The notes under the pieces: model-generated | What the model was told of the DNA's origin: nothing | Databases searched by the model: none | The model's input: only the letters and a program-made list of their open reading frames with translations | From: Agromyces sp. 3263 | GTDB lineage: Bacteria > Actinomycetota > Actinomycetes > Actinomycetales > Microbacteriaceae | Length of the DNA stretch: 64,000 nt | Direction of reading: 5' to 3' | Assembly (NCBI RefSeq): GCF_031456545.1 | Contig: NZ_JAVDUV010000001.1 | Location: 992,001-1,056,000 of the forward strand | Shown: in pieces, positions 16,636-25,084 of the stretch | Layout of the letters: every line of letters begins with the position of its first letter | Numbering within the stretch: position 1 is the stretch's first letter | Translations under genes and position numbers: made by a program

Positions 16636-17658
16636 ATGGCCGCCATCGGCGATGTCGCGCGTCTCGCGGGCGTCTCGAAAGCCACCGCCTCGCGGGCCCT
16701 GTCGGGCCGGGGCTACGTCGCCGACCAGACGAGGGTCCGGGTCGAGGCCGCCGCCGCCGAGATCGGCTACATCGCGTCGCCCGACGCCGCGAGCCTCGTC
16801 ACCGGACGCACCAAGAACGTCGGCGTGGTCATCCCCTTCGTCAATCGCTGGTTCTTCGGCGAGGTGCTCGAGGGCATCGAGCGCGCCCTCCTCGGTGCGG
16901 GCTACGACCTCACGCTCTACAACCTCTCGGACTGGGGTCCGGGCCGCGACCGGGTCTTCGACTTCTTCCTGGCGCGCAAGCGTGTCGACGCGGTGATCGC
17001 GGTCGGCGTCGACCTCGACGAGCGCGAGGTCGCGTCGCTCGACCGTCGTGAGAAGGCGCTCGTGTGCCTCGGCGGCAGCGGCGGCGCGGCCGCGCGGCTC
17101 TCGGTCGACGATCGCGCCGTCGGGCAGCTCGCCACCGAGCACCTCCTGCACCTGGGGCACACGCGCATCGCGCACCTGGCCGGCCTCGGCGCCGAGAGCC
17201 GGCCCGCGAGCGTGCCCGGGCAGCGGCGCCAGGGCTTCCTCGACGCGATGTCCGCCGCCGGCCTGCCCTCCGCCGAGCCCGCGCACCTCCTCGAGGCCGA
17301 CATGAGCATGCCCGGCGGCTACACCGGAGCGCTGCAGCTCCTCGGGCACCCGGGCCGCCGCCCGACCGCCGTGTTCGCGGCATCCGACGAGATGGCCTTC
17401 GGCACCATCCGCGCCGCGGAACGGCTCGGCATCGACGTGCCGGGCGACCTCTCGGTGATCGGCGTCGACGGGCACGAGAACGCCGAGATGTTCGAGCTCA
17501 CCACGATCGAGCAGTACCCGGGCGAGCAGGGCCGGCTGGCCGTCGACGTGGTGCTGCGCCTGCTCGGCGACGACGCCACGGCCGACCCGCTGCCCGACTC
17601 GGGTGCGCCGCTGCCGACGCGCCTGGTCGTGCGCGCGACGACGAGCGCTCCCCGCTGA
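16636..17658 (+). CDS. LacI-family transcriptional repressor (locus 1)
   Basis: 340 residues. N-terminal helix-turn-helix and hinge helix (IGDVARLAGVSKATASRALSG, residues 4-24), then a periplasmic-binding-protein-like sugar-sensing domain (NVGVVIPFVNRWFFGEVLEGI..., HLLHLGHTRIAHLAG, PTAVFAASDEMAFGTI, ISVIGVDGHENAEMF-like block). It is divergent from the sugar ABC operon and two near-identical palindromes occupy the shared intergenic region, so it very likely represses that operon until the sugar or a metabolite binds. ATG start with GGAGGCGCGG upstream. Confidence 0.95.
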   Translation: MAAIGDVARLAGVSKATASRALSGRGYVADQTRVRVEAAAAEIGYIASPDAASLVTGRTKNVGVVIPFVNRWFFGEVLEGIERALLGAGYDLTLYNLSDWGPGRDRVFDFFLARKRVDAVIAVGVDLDEREVASLDRREKALVCLGGSGGAAARLSVDDRAVGQLATEHLLHLGHTRIAHLAGLGAESRPASVPGQRRQGFLDAMSAAGLPSAEPAHLLEADMSMPGGYTGALQLLGHPGRRPTAVFAASDEMAFGTIRAAERLGIDVPGDLSVIGVDGHENAEMFELTTIEQYPGEQGRLAVDVVLRLLGDDATADPLPDSGAPLPTRLVVRATTSAPR

Positions 17659-17722
17659 CCAGCCCGACGAATCGGGGCAGTGCAGGACAGCGGATGCCCC
17701 GGGGCGGATGCCTCGGCGCGCC

Positions 17723-18973
17723 TCAGGTCGCGTCGCCGACCGCGATCGCCTCGGCCTCGGCGAGCGCGGGCTCCGGCGCCCCGTCGACCCGCCGCAGCGC
17801 GCGGTGCCCGACGAGCACCACGAGAAGCGCGACCAGCACCGAACCGGCTGCCGCGAAGTACGGCGCCTCGGGCGAGATGAGGTGCGCGAGCTCGGCCGCC
17901 GCAGGCGGGGCGATCGCGCCGCCGAGGAACCGCACGGCCGAGTACGCGCTCGACGCGACGGATCGCTGCAGGTCGGTCGCCTCCATGACGCACTCGGTGA
18001 GCACGGTGTTGAGCACCCCGAGCACGAGTCCGCCGGCGACGATGCAGACCACGAGCGCGGTCGGGTCCTCGATCACGAACCCGGCGGCGGCGAGGTCCAC
18101 CGCGAGGAGCGGCAGGGCGATCCAGAGCACGCGGGTGCGCGGCATCCGTGCGGTGAGGAGCGGCGCGACGAAGACGGAGGTGATCGCGAGCGCGACGCCC
18201 CACCCGAAGAACGTGAGGCCGAGCCCGATGGCGTCGAAGCCGAGCGGGAACGGCGAGTACGCGAGCAGCACGAAGAAGCCGATGTTGTAGAACAGGGCGG
18301 CACCGGCCAGCACCGCGAGGGCAGGCCGGCGGAGGGCGCGGACGGGGGCGGACAGCCGCGTCGGCACCGGCCGGCTCGCGGCATCCGGCCCGCTCGTGTC
18401 GTCCTTCAGGAACACGACGATCGCGATGAAGCCGATCGCCATCAGGGCCGCGGTGCCGAAGAACGGGCCCCGCCAGCTGAGGTTGCCGAGGAACCCGCCG
18501 AGGAGCGGCCCGATCGCGATGCCGAGGCCGAGTGCGGCCTCGTAGAGGATGATCGCCGAGCCCGATCCGCCCGCGGCGGCACCGACGATGGTGGCGAGGG
18601 CCGTGGAGATGAAGAGGGCGTTGCCGAGGCCCCAGCCGGCGCGGAAGCCGATGATCGACTCGACGTTCTGCGAGAGCCCCGCCGCCGCCGCGAAGACGAC
18701 GATGATGCCGAGGCCGATGAGCAGCGTCCGCTTCGCGCCGATGCGACTCGAGATGTAGCTGGTGCCGAGCATGGCGACGCCGGTGACCAGCAGGTAGCTC
18801 GTGAAGAGCAGCTCGGTCTGGGTGGGCGTGGCCTCGAGGCTCTCGGCGATCGCCGGGAGGATCGGGTCGACGAGGCCGATGCCCATGAACGCGATGACGC
18901 ACGAGAACGCGACGGCCCAGACGGCCTTCGGCTGCTTCAGGATCGACCCGGATGCCGCGTGGCCGGCGCTCAC
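17723..18973 (-). CDS. MFS drug/metabolite exporter
   Basis: 416 residues, 12 predicted helices, DHA1-like: SCVIAFMGIGLVDPILPAIAESL in TM1 (with the VDPILP motif), SYISSRIGAKRTLLIGLG in loop 2-3, a motif-C-like glycine-rich TM5 (EAALGLGIAIGPLLGGFLG). The GTG at 18973 overlaps the stop of the MarR gene (GTGA), so both are one operon and the pump is probably induced when MarR releases its DNA. Substrate unknown. The gene converges on the LacI gene of locus 1. Confidence 0.93.
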   Translation of the reverse strand: MSAGHAASGSILKQPKAVWAVAFSCVIAFMGIGLVDPILPAIAESLEATPTQTELLFTSYLLVTGVAMLGTSYISSRIGAKRTLLIGLGIIVVFAAAAGLSQNVESIIGFRAGWGLGNALFISTALATIVGAAAGGSGSAIILYEAALGLGIAIGPLLGGFLGNLSWRGPFFGTAALMAIGFIAIVVFLKDDTSGPDAASRPVPTRLSAPVRALRRPALAVLAGAALFYNIGFFVLLAYSPFPLGFDAIGLGLTFFGWGVALAITSVFVAPLLTARMPRTRVLWIALPLLAVDLAAAGFVIEDPTALVVCIVAGGLVLGVLNTVLTECVMEATDLQRSVASSAYSAVRFLGGAIAPPAAAELAHLISPEAPYFAAAGSVLVALLVVLVGHRALRRVDGAPEPALAEAEAIAVGDAT

Positions 18974-19431
18974 GCGACCACCCCCGTCGAGGCGGCGTCG
19001 CGGACCCGCTCGAGTCGCGCGCGGACGATCTCGACCGCCGCTGCCAGCGTGGCGAGCTCGTCGGGCCGGAGGTCGGCGAAGGTGGGGGTGAGGGCGGTCG
19101 CGAGCTCCTCCCGCCACCCGGCGAGGGCGGCGAGGCCGCGGGGGTCGGCGGAGATCAGCCACGCACGTGCGTCGCTGACGTCGGCGATGCGGCGGATCCA
19201 GCCGCGCTCGTCGAGCGTGTGCACGAGCTTCGTCATGGTGGGCTGCGACACACGGCTGACCCGGGCGAGCTCGCCGAGGCGCATCGGCCCGAGGTCGCGG
19301 AGCACGCTGAGCGTGCGCCAGACGGCCGGCGACTCGGTGCTGCCGGTGACGGATGCCGCGAGCCTCGTGATGCGGTGGTTCACCGAGACGAGGTCGCCGA
19401 GGACGGTGGGAAGGTCTGCTGGCGTGGTCAC
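18970..19431 (-). CDS. MarR-family repressor of the adjacent MFS gene
   Basis: 153 residues. Winged HTH: MRLGELARVSRVSQPTMTKLVHTLDERGWIRRI (about residues 50-82), wing DVSDARAWLISADPRG, then dimerisation helices. The GTG at 19431 sits 6 bases after a TAAAAT -10 box, so the mRNA is probably leaderless. Translation runs into the MFS gene through a 4-base overlap. Autoregulation is suggested by the inverted repeat at the promoter. Confidence 0.92.
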   Translation of the reverse strand: MTTPADLPTVLGDLVSVNHRITRLAASVTGSTESPAVWRTLSVLRDLGPMRLGELARVSRVSQPTMTKLVHTLDERGWIRRIADVSDARAWLISADPRGLAALAGWREELATALTPTFADLRPDELATLAAAVEIVRARLERVRDAASTGVVA

Positions 19432-19437
19432 CCGACC

Positions 19438-19467
19438 ATTTTACATAGCTTGCCTATCTACTGTCTC
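19438..19467 (-). promoter_or_regulatory. Leaderless promoter and MarR operator
   Basis: Reading leftward: -35 GAGACA (19462-19467), 18-bp spacer, -10 TAAAAT (19438-19443), then 6 bases to the GTG. The spacer holds an inverted repeat ATAG-5-CTAT (19445-19457), the likely MarR binding site. Confidence 0.6.
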
Positions 19468-19484
19468 GCATCCGGCACGAGAGG

Positions 19485-19502
19485 TCAGAAAGCCCTTTCT
19501 CG
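19485..19502. promoter_or_regulatory. LacI-type operator, locus 2 site A
   Basis: TCAGAAAGCCCTTTCTCG, an imperfect palindrome matching site B at 14 of 18 positions. It lies about 40 bases upstream of the -35 box of locus 2; two sites about 100 bp apart could allow looping. Confidence 0.65.
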
Positions 19503-19541
19503 GAAATCCGCGCCAATGGCACGAATCCGCCGCATTGCCTC

Positions 19542-19571
19542 TTGCCAACGCGCACGATCGTGGGATAGAAA
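19542..19571 (+). promoter_or_regulatory. Promoter of sugar ABC operon 2
   Basis: -35 TTGCCA (19542-19547), 18-bp spacer, -10 TAGAAA (19566-19571). Transcription would start near 19578, directly before operator site B. Confidence 0.5.
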
Positions 19572-19584
19572 CGTCTGCAGCACC

Positions 19585-19602
19585 TGAGATAGCGCTTTCT
19601 CA
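19585..19602. promoter_or_regulatory. LacI-type operator, locus 2 site B
   Basis: TGAGATAGCGCTTTCTCA, an 18-bp palindrome with a single mismatched pair and a central CG. It is positioned just downstream of the expected transcription start, a classic repression site. The LacI-PmoA fusion encoded downstream is the natural candidate regulator. Confidence 0.75.
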
Positions 19603-19695
19603 GCGGTGATCAACGACGATGACTGGAGACCACGTGTTCCCGACGACACGACGAGGCCGACCCCCGCGGGCCGCCACCCGAACGCGAGGCCGTCG

Positions 19696-20625
19696 ATGAG
19701 CGCCCTCGGTGAACTGCGGCGCATCAAGGGCACCTCGGCGCCGAAGTCCCGCACGCAGAACAAAGCGGCCTTCCTCTTCCTCCTGCCCTGGTTCATCGGG
19801 CTCGCGCTCATCACCGTCGGGCCGATGGCGGCGTCGTTCGCCCTCTCGTTCACCAGGTACAACCTGCTGAGTCCACCCCGCTTCATCGGCATCGACAACT
19901 ACGTGCGGATGTTCGAGGACGAGCGGCTCCACACGGCCCTCTCCGTCACCTTCCAGTACGTGTTCATCTCGGTCCCGCTGCAGCTCGGCCTCGCGTTGGC
20001 GCTCGCGATCGTGCTCGACCGTGGGCTCCGCGGCCTCGCGCTCTACCGGTCGGCGTTCTACCTGCCGTCGCTGCTCGGCGCGAGCGTCGCGATCGCGATC
20101 CTGTGGCGCCAGCTCTTCGGCGTCGACGGCCTGTTCAACGTGGTGCTCGGCTGGTTCGGCATCGAGGGCCAGGGCTGGATCTCCAACCCCGAGACCGCGC
20201 TCGGCACGCTCATGGTCCTCAACGTGTGGACGTTCGGCGCACCCATGGTGATCTTCCTCGCCGGGCTCCGGCAGATCCCCGTCATGTACTACGAGGCGGC
20301 ATCCGTCGACGGTGCGGGCCGCTGGCAGCAGTTCCGGCACATCACGCTGCCGATGCTCACGCCGATCATCTTCTTCAACCTCATCCTGCAGCTCATCGGA
20401 GCGTTCCAGTCGTTCACCCAGGCGTTCGTCGTCTCGGGCGGAACGGGAGGCCCGGTGGACTCGACGCTGTTCTACACGCTGTACCTCTACCAGCAGGGCT
20501 TCGCGAACCTCAACATGGGGTACGCCTCGGCCATGGCCTGGCTGCTCCTGGTGATCGTCGCCGCGCTCACCGCCATCAACTTCTGGGCCTCGAAGTATTG
20601 GGTGTTCTACGATGACCAAGACTGA
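19696..20625 (+). CDS. Sugar ABC permease, MalF type (locus 2)
   Basis: 309 residues from the ATG at 19696; a GTG at 19606 in the same frame would add 30 unconserved residues directly after the operator, so it is less likely. Six helices; FLFLLPWFIGLALITVGPMAASFALSFTRYNLL is the typical CUT1 start, and the EAA loop reads EAASVDGAGRWQQFRHITLP. The stop overlaps the following permease gene by 14 bases. It imports the sugar delivered by the lipoprotein encoded at 21655. Confidence 0.94.
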   Translation: MSALGELRRIKGTSAPKSRTQNKAAFLFLLPWFIGLALITVGPMAASFALSFTRYNLLSPPRFIGIDNYVRMFEDERLHTALSVTFQYVFISVPLQLGLALALAIVLDRGLRGLALYRSAFYLPSLLGASVAIAILWRQLFGVDGLFNVVLGWFGIEGQGWISNPETALGTLMVLNVWTFGAPMVIFLAGLRQIPVMYYEAASVDGAGRWQQFRHITLPMLTPIIFFNLILQLIGAFQSFTQAFVVSGGTGGPVDSTLFYTLYLYQQGFANLNMGYASAMAWLLLVIVAALTAINFWASKYWVFYDDQD

Positions 20626-21547
20626 CCCCTCGACCGACCTCGCACCGCTGACCGAATCGGTCGTCACCGGACTCCCGCCCGAGCGGGTCCGCGAGCAGCG
20701 CCGCCGGCGGAGCCCGTTCCGCAAGCCGGTCACGAGCATCCTGCGCCACGTGTTCCTCATCGCGGCGGCCGTGCTGATGCTCTACCCGGTGATCTGGATG
20801 GTGGTCAGCTCGTTCCGGCCGACCGACCTAATCTTCCGCGAGGCGGGCCTCGTCTTCGACAGCTTCGAGATCTCGAACTACGTCGATGGATGGAACGCGC
20901 TGACGTACCCGTTCAACGTGTACCTGCTGAACTCGGGGCTCGTGGTGATCGGCTCGATCGTCGGCAACCTCGTCTCGTGCTCCCTGGCGGCCTACGCGTT
21001 CGCGCGGCTCGAGTTCACGGGCAAGCGGTTCTGGTTCGCGATCATGCTGCTGAGCATCATGCTCCCGATCCACGTGATCATCGTGCCGCAGTACGTGCTG
21101 TTCTCCCAGCTCGGGTGGGTCAACACATTCCTGCCGCTCATCGTGCCGAAGCTCCTCGCGACCGATGCGTTCTTCATCTTCCTGATGGTGCAGTTCATCC
21201 GCGGCATCCCGCGCGAACTCGACGAGGCCGCGCGCATCGACGGGGCGGGGCATCCGCGCATCTTCCTGCAGATCATCCTGCCGCTCATGGTGCCCGCCCT
21301 CGCGACGACCACGATCTTCACGTTCATCTGGACCTGGAACGACTTCTTCAGCCAGCTCATCTTCCTGACCAAGCCGGCGCTCTACACCGTGCCGCTCGCC
21401 CTCAACGCGTTCCAGGACGCGCAGAGCTCGACCGACTTCGGCGAGCTGTTCGCGATGAGCGTCGTGTCGCTCATCCCCATCTTCCTGATCTTCCTCTTCG
21501 GCCAGCGATTCCTGATCAAGGGCATCGCCACGACGGGGATCAAGTGA
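20612..21547 (+). CDS. Sugar ABC permease, MalG type (locus 2)
   Basis: 311 residues, six helices after a 45-residue basic cytoplasmic N-terminus. The EAA loop DEAARIDGAGHPRIFLQIILP contacts the ATPase. Overlap with the upstream permease implies coupled translation. As in locus 1 there is no ATP-binding subunit nearby. A small inverted repeat (21546-21562) covers the stop codon. Confidence 0.94.
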   Translation: MTKTDPSTDLAPLTESVVTGLPPERVREQRRRRSPFRKPVTSILRHVFLIAAAVLMLYPVIWMVVSSFRPTDLIFREAGLVFDSFEISNYVDGWNALTYPFNVYLLNSGLVVIGSIVGNLVSCSLAAYAFARLEFTGKRFWFAIMLLSIMLPIHVIIVPQYVLFSQLGWVNTFLPLIVPKLLATDAFFIFLMVQFIRGIPRELDEAARIDGAGHPRIFLQIILPLMVPALATTTIFTFIWTWNDFFSQLIFLTKPALYTVPLALNAFQDAQSSTDFGELFAMSVVSLIPIFLIFLFGQRFLIKGIATTGIK

Positions 21548-21654
21548 TCGGCCAGGCCGATCCGACGCGGGCGCGCACGGTCGCGCGCACGCCCACCGCA
21601 CCACCGGCTCCACCCACCCCCCTGCACCACACCACACCACGGAAGGACACCACC

Positions 21655-22992
21655 ATGCGAGGCAACACACGACGCCGCATGGGCGTCGTCACGGCCATCG
21701 GCGCAGCGACGATGCTCGCGCTCACGGCCTGCGCCGGCAACCCCGCCGCCCCCGCCGACGAGGCGCCGAAGCTCGAGCTCTCGGACGAACCCGTGACGCT
21801 CTCGTTCACCTGGTGGGGCAACGACACCCGTCACGCGATCACGCAGGAGCTCATCGCCGCGTTCGAGGCGGAGCACCCGAACATCACCATCGAGCCCCAG
21901 TACACCGACTGGGCCGGCTACTGGGACAAGCTCTCCACCTCGGTGGCGGCCGGCGACATCCCCGACATCATCCAGATGGACGAGAAGCAGCTGTCGACGT
22001 ACGCGGCCAACGGCGTGCTGATGGACCTCGGCGGCCTGTCCTCCGTGCTCTCCACCGAGGACTACCCCGAGGCCGTGCTCGGCACCGGGGCGCTCGACGG
22101 CACCCAGTACGGCGTGCCCGTCGGCATCAACTCGTACACGATCATCGCCAACCAGGACGTGCTCGACCAGTACGGCATCGACCTGCCCGACGACGAGACC
22201 TGGACCTGGGACGACTTCGTCGCCACCGCCCAGGAGGTCGCCGAGGCGAGCGGCGGCGCGGTCGCGGGCACCCAGTCCTGGGGCTTCGAGGACGGCGGCC
22301 TGAACAACTGGCTGCGCCAGCACGACAGCGCGCTCTACAACGCCGACGGCGAGATCGCCGCGAGCGAGGAGGACCTCGCGGGCTGGTGGGAGTTCCTGCT
22401 CGATGCGACGAAGGACGGCGCCACGCCCGAACCGTCGGCGACGATCGAGCGCGAGTCCGGCGGCCTCGCCGAGTCGTTCACCGCGACGAACCAGTCGGCG
22501 TTCGGCCCGTGGTGGTCGAACCAGGTGCAGGCGCTCCGCGACGCGAGCGGCCAGGACCTCGTGGCCCTGCGCGTGCCCACGAGCAAGGGCGCATCCGACG
22601 GCTGGGCGTACTACAAGCCGTCGATGTTCTGGTCGGCGTCGGCGAAGACCGAGCACCCGGCCGAGGTCGCCACCTTCCTCGACTTCCTGTCGAACAGCGA
22701 GGAGGCCGCCGACCTGCTGCTCGCGGAGCGCGGCGTGCCCGCCAACGAGAAGATCCGCGACTACATCACGCCGAAGCTCGACGAGGTCAACCAGACCGTC
22801 GTCGGCTTCCTCGACGACCTCGCACCGCAGGTCGGCGACGCACCGGCGGCCACACCCCCGGGCGGCGGCATGATCGAGGCGATCATCGACCAGCACACCC
22901 AGCAGGTGCTCTTCGGCGAGATGACTCCCGAAGAGGCCGCGGCGAGCTTCCTCGCCGAGCTGCAGCGGGCGCTCGACGACGCCGCCGTCTAG
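21655..22992 (+). CDS. Sugar-binding lipoprotein (locus 2)
   Basis: 445 residues. Signal peptide MRGNTRRRMGVVTAIGAATM with lipobox LTAC (Cys about 26). Extracellular solute-binding protein family 1: VTLSFTWWGNDTRHAITQELIAAFEAEHPNITIEPQYTDW, VAAGDIPDIIQMDEKQL, LDGTQYGVPVGINSYTIIANQDVL. A GGAAGGA site lies 7 bases before the ATG. It is the last gene before a strong terminator, so the operon order permease-permease-binding protein is reversed relative to locus 1. Confidence 0.94.
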   Translation: MRGNTRRRMGVVTAIGAATMLALTACAGNPAAPADEAPKLELSDEPVTLSFTWWGNDTRHAITQELIAAFEAEHPNITIEPQYTDWAGYWDKLSTSVAAGDIPDIIQMDEKQLSTYAANGVLMDLGGLSSVLSTEDYPEAVLGTGALDGTQYGVPVGINSYTIIANQDVLDQYGIDLPDDETWTWDDFVATAQEVAEASGGAVAGTQSWGFEDGGLNNWLRQHDSALYNADGEIAASEEDLAGWWEFLLDATKDGATPEPSATIERESGGLAESFTATNQSAFGPWWSNQVQALRDASGQDLVALRVPTSKGASDGWAYYKPSMFWSASAKTEHPAEVATFLDFLSNSEEAADLLLAERGVPANEKIRDYITPKLDEVNQTVVGFLDDLAPQVGDAPAATPPGGGMIEAIIDQHTQQVLFGEMTPEEAAASFLAELQRALDDAAV

Positions 22993-23039
22993 TCCGCGAG
23001 CGAGTTCCCAAGCCGACGGATCCTCCCGGACCGTCACCC

Positions 23040-23075
23040 GAGCGGCTGCCGCGTCTGCCTGCGCGGCAGCCGCTC
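23040..23075 (+). terminator. Terminator of sugar ABC operon 2
   Basis: Perfect 14-bp stem (23040-23053 with 23062-23075) with an 8-base loop, about 50 bases past the lipoprotein stop, followed by a short pyrimidine-rich run. The regulator gene downstream would then need its own promoter; a TAGCGT box near 23125 is a candidate. Confidence 0.7.
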
Positions 23076-23161
23076 ATCTCCCCGCCGACCCGCGTCGGCA
23101 TCGCCTTCCCCGCGGCACGCGGCGTAGCGTCATCCCAAGCCCCTTCCCGATGGAGGTCCCA

Positions 23162-25084
23162 GTGCCCAACCCGCCCCGGCAGGTCACGATCGCCCAGGTC
23201 GCCGAGTACGCCGGCGTCTCGCAGGCGTCGGTGTCACGGGTGCTGAACCGCAACCAGAAGGTCGACCCGGCGATCTCGGCCAAGGTGCGCGACGCGATCG
23301 AGAAGCTCAACTACTCGCCGAGCCAGATGGCGCGCAACCTCGTGCGCGGCCGCAGCAACACCGTCGCCCTCGTCGTGCCCGACCTCGAGAACCCGATGTT
23401 CCAGGGCGTGCTCAAGGGGCTCGCCCGCGAGGCGGCGCTCGACGGCTACCGGGTGCTCGTCGCCGACACCGCCGAGCGAGTCGCCGACGAGGAGGACATC
23501 GCCGTCGAGGCCCGCTCCCGGTGCGACGCGCTCGTGCTCGTCTCGCCGCGCATGCCGGCCGAGCGGCTCGAGGCCCTGCTCGCCCGATCAGGCCCGATCG
23601 TCGTCGTGAACCGCCCGGTCGCGAGCGATCCGGCGGCAGAGCTCTCGGTCGACTACGAGCACGCGACGCGCACCCTCGGCGAGCATCTGGTCGCCCTCGG
23701 CCACACCCGTATCGCCTACCTCGCCGGGCCGCCGCAGGCCTATGCCGACGGGCTCCGCCGGCATGGGCTCGCCGAGCTCGTCGCCCGCCACGAGCGCGTC
23801 GAGGTGTTCGACCTCGCGGCCGGCTCACAGGTCGAGGACGGCTACCGCGCTGCCGAGGACGTGCTCTCGTCGAGCGCGACCGCCGTCATCGCCTTCAACG
23901 ACCTCGTCGCCCTCGGTCTGCTCGCCCGGCTCCGCGAGCTCGGCGTCGACGTGCCCGGCGAGATCTCGGTGGCCGGCATCGACGACATCCCGCTCGCGCG
24001 GTTCTCCGCTCCGGCGCTCACCACCATGTCGGTGCCGCGCCTCGAGCTCGGCGCCCAGTCGTGGCGGCGCCTGCGGGATGCGATGGCCGGCTCGCCGGCG
24101 ACGCATCCGCTCTCCTACCGGGCGATCCTCGAAGCGCGCGGGAGCACGGGACCCGCGCCCGAGGCGTCGGGCTGGTTGTCGCCCGGCCGTCCGGTGCTGC
24201 GCATCGGCGACCGGGTGGTGGCCCGCTACGAGGAGGGCACGAGCATCGACTCGGTGCTCTCCCCGCGGCCCTACCTGCACCCCGTCGAGACGCTCGGCGG
24301 CGTTCGCGTCACCGACAGCCACCCCACCGACCACCTGCACCACTTCGGCATCGGCGTGGCCCTGCCCGACGTCAACGGCACCTCGTACTGGGGCGGCCGC
24401 ACCTACGTGCAGGACGTCGGCTCGGTCATGCTCGAGAACCAGGGCGCGCAGCGACGCGACGCGCTCACGGTCGACGACGACGTGCTGGTCGAGCGGCTCA
24501 CGTGGATCGACGAACGCGAGGTGGCGCAGCTCAGCGAGGTGCGCGTGCTCACGGGGCGTCCGGCCCGCGTCGGCGAACGCGACGCCTGGACGCTCGGGTG
24601 GCGCAGCACGCTCGCCGCGAACTTCGGCGCGCTCACGCTGGGCTCCCCCGCGACGAACGGCCGCGAGGGCGCGGGCTACGGCGGCCTGTTCTGGCGGTTC
24701 CCCCGCTGGGACGCCACGGTGATCACCCGCGACGGCGAGGGCGAACGCATCGCCCATGGCTCCACGTCGCCCTGGCTCGCCGTCGTCGACGCCGGACGCC
24801 GGGTCACGGTGCTGCTCGCGCAGCCCGAGGGCCGGCCCGCGCTGCCGTGGTTCGCGCGGGTCGACGAGTACCTGGGCATCGGCCCAGCCGTGGCGTGGGA
24901 CGAGGTCGTCTCGGTGCCCGAGGGCGGCCGGCTCGAGCTCGGCATCGATGCCCTGCTCATCGATCGCGCGATCACGGATGCCGCAGAGCTCGAGCAGCTG
25001 GCCTCGACGCTCGGCGCCGTGGTGAACACGCCGGTCGCCGGCCTCGAGACGGGGCTCGTCGCCAACCCGGCCCGGCACTCGTGA
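23162..25084 (+). CDS. LacI repressor fused to a PmoA/DUF6807-like domain
   Basis: 640 residues, nearly twice the usual LacI length. Residues ~5-55 are the HTH and hinge (TIAQVAEYAGVSQASVSRVLN), ~60-330 the sugar-sensing domain (NTVALVVPDLENPMFQGVLKG, HLVALGHTRIAYLAG, TAVIAFNDLVALGLL, ISVAGIDDIPLARF). Residues ~345-625 form a second domain with DHLHHFGIGVALPDVNGTSYWGG near residue 390 and an RFPRWDAT block, resembling the PmoA/DUF6807 family that often travels with Gfo/Idh/MocA dehydrogenases. The GTG at 23162 with GGAGG five bases upstream is preferred over the ATG at 23150. Its stop overlaps the dehydrogenase GTG. Role: probable regulator of locus 2; the second domain may be a further sugar sensor or an enzyme. 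Confidence 0.88.
   Translation: MPNPPRQVTIAQVAEYAGVSQASVSRVLNRNQKVDPAISAKVRDAIEKLNYSPSQMARNLVRGRSNTVALVVPDLENPMFQGVLKGLAREAALDGYRVLVADTAERVADEEDIAVEARSRCDALVLVSPRMPAERLEALLARSGPIVVVNRPVASDPAAELSVDYEHATRTLGEHLVALGHTRIAYLAGPPQAYADGLRRHGLAELVARHERVEVFDLAAGSQVEDGYRAAEDVLSSSATAVIAFNDLVALGLLARLRELGVDVPGEISVAGIDDIPLARFSAPALTTMSVPRLELGAQSWRRLRDAMAGSPATHPLSYRAILEARGSTGPAPEASGWLSPGRPVLRIGDRVVARYEEGTSIDSVLSPRPYLHPVETLGGVRVTDSHPTDHLHHFGIGVALPDVNGTSYWGGRTYVQDVGSVMLENQGAQRRDALTVDDDVLVERLTWIDEREVAQLSEVRVLTGRPARVGERDAWTLGWRSTLAANFGALTLGSPATNGREGAGYGGLFWRFPRWDATVITRDGEGERIAHGSTSPWLAVVDAGRRVTVLLAQPEGRPALPWFARVDEYLGIGPAVAWDEVVSVPEGGRLELGIDALLIDRAITDAAELEQLASTLGAVVNTPVAGLETGLVANPARHS

Noticed and set aside
17680..17720. 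Hairpin terminator between the LacI and MFS genes
   Set aside because: The two GGATGCC copies here are in direct, not inverted, orientation and cannot form the stem seen elsewhere.
19606..19695. Earlier GTG start for the MalF-type permease of locus 2
   Set aside because: It adds 30 Pro/Arg-rich residues directly after the operator, has no ribosome site and no family similarity.
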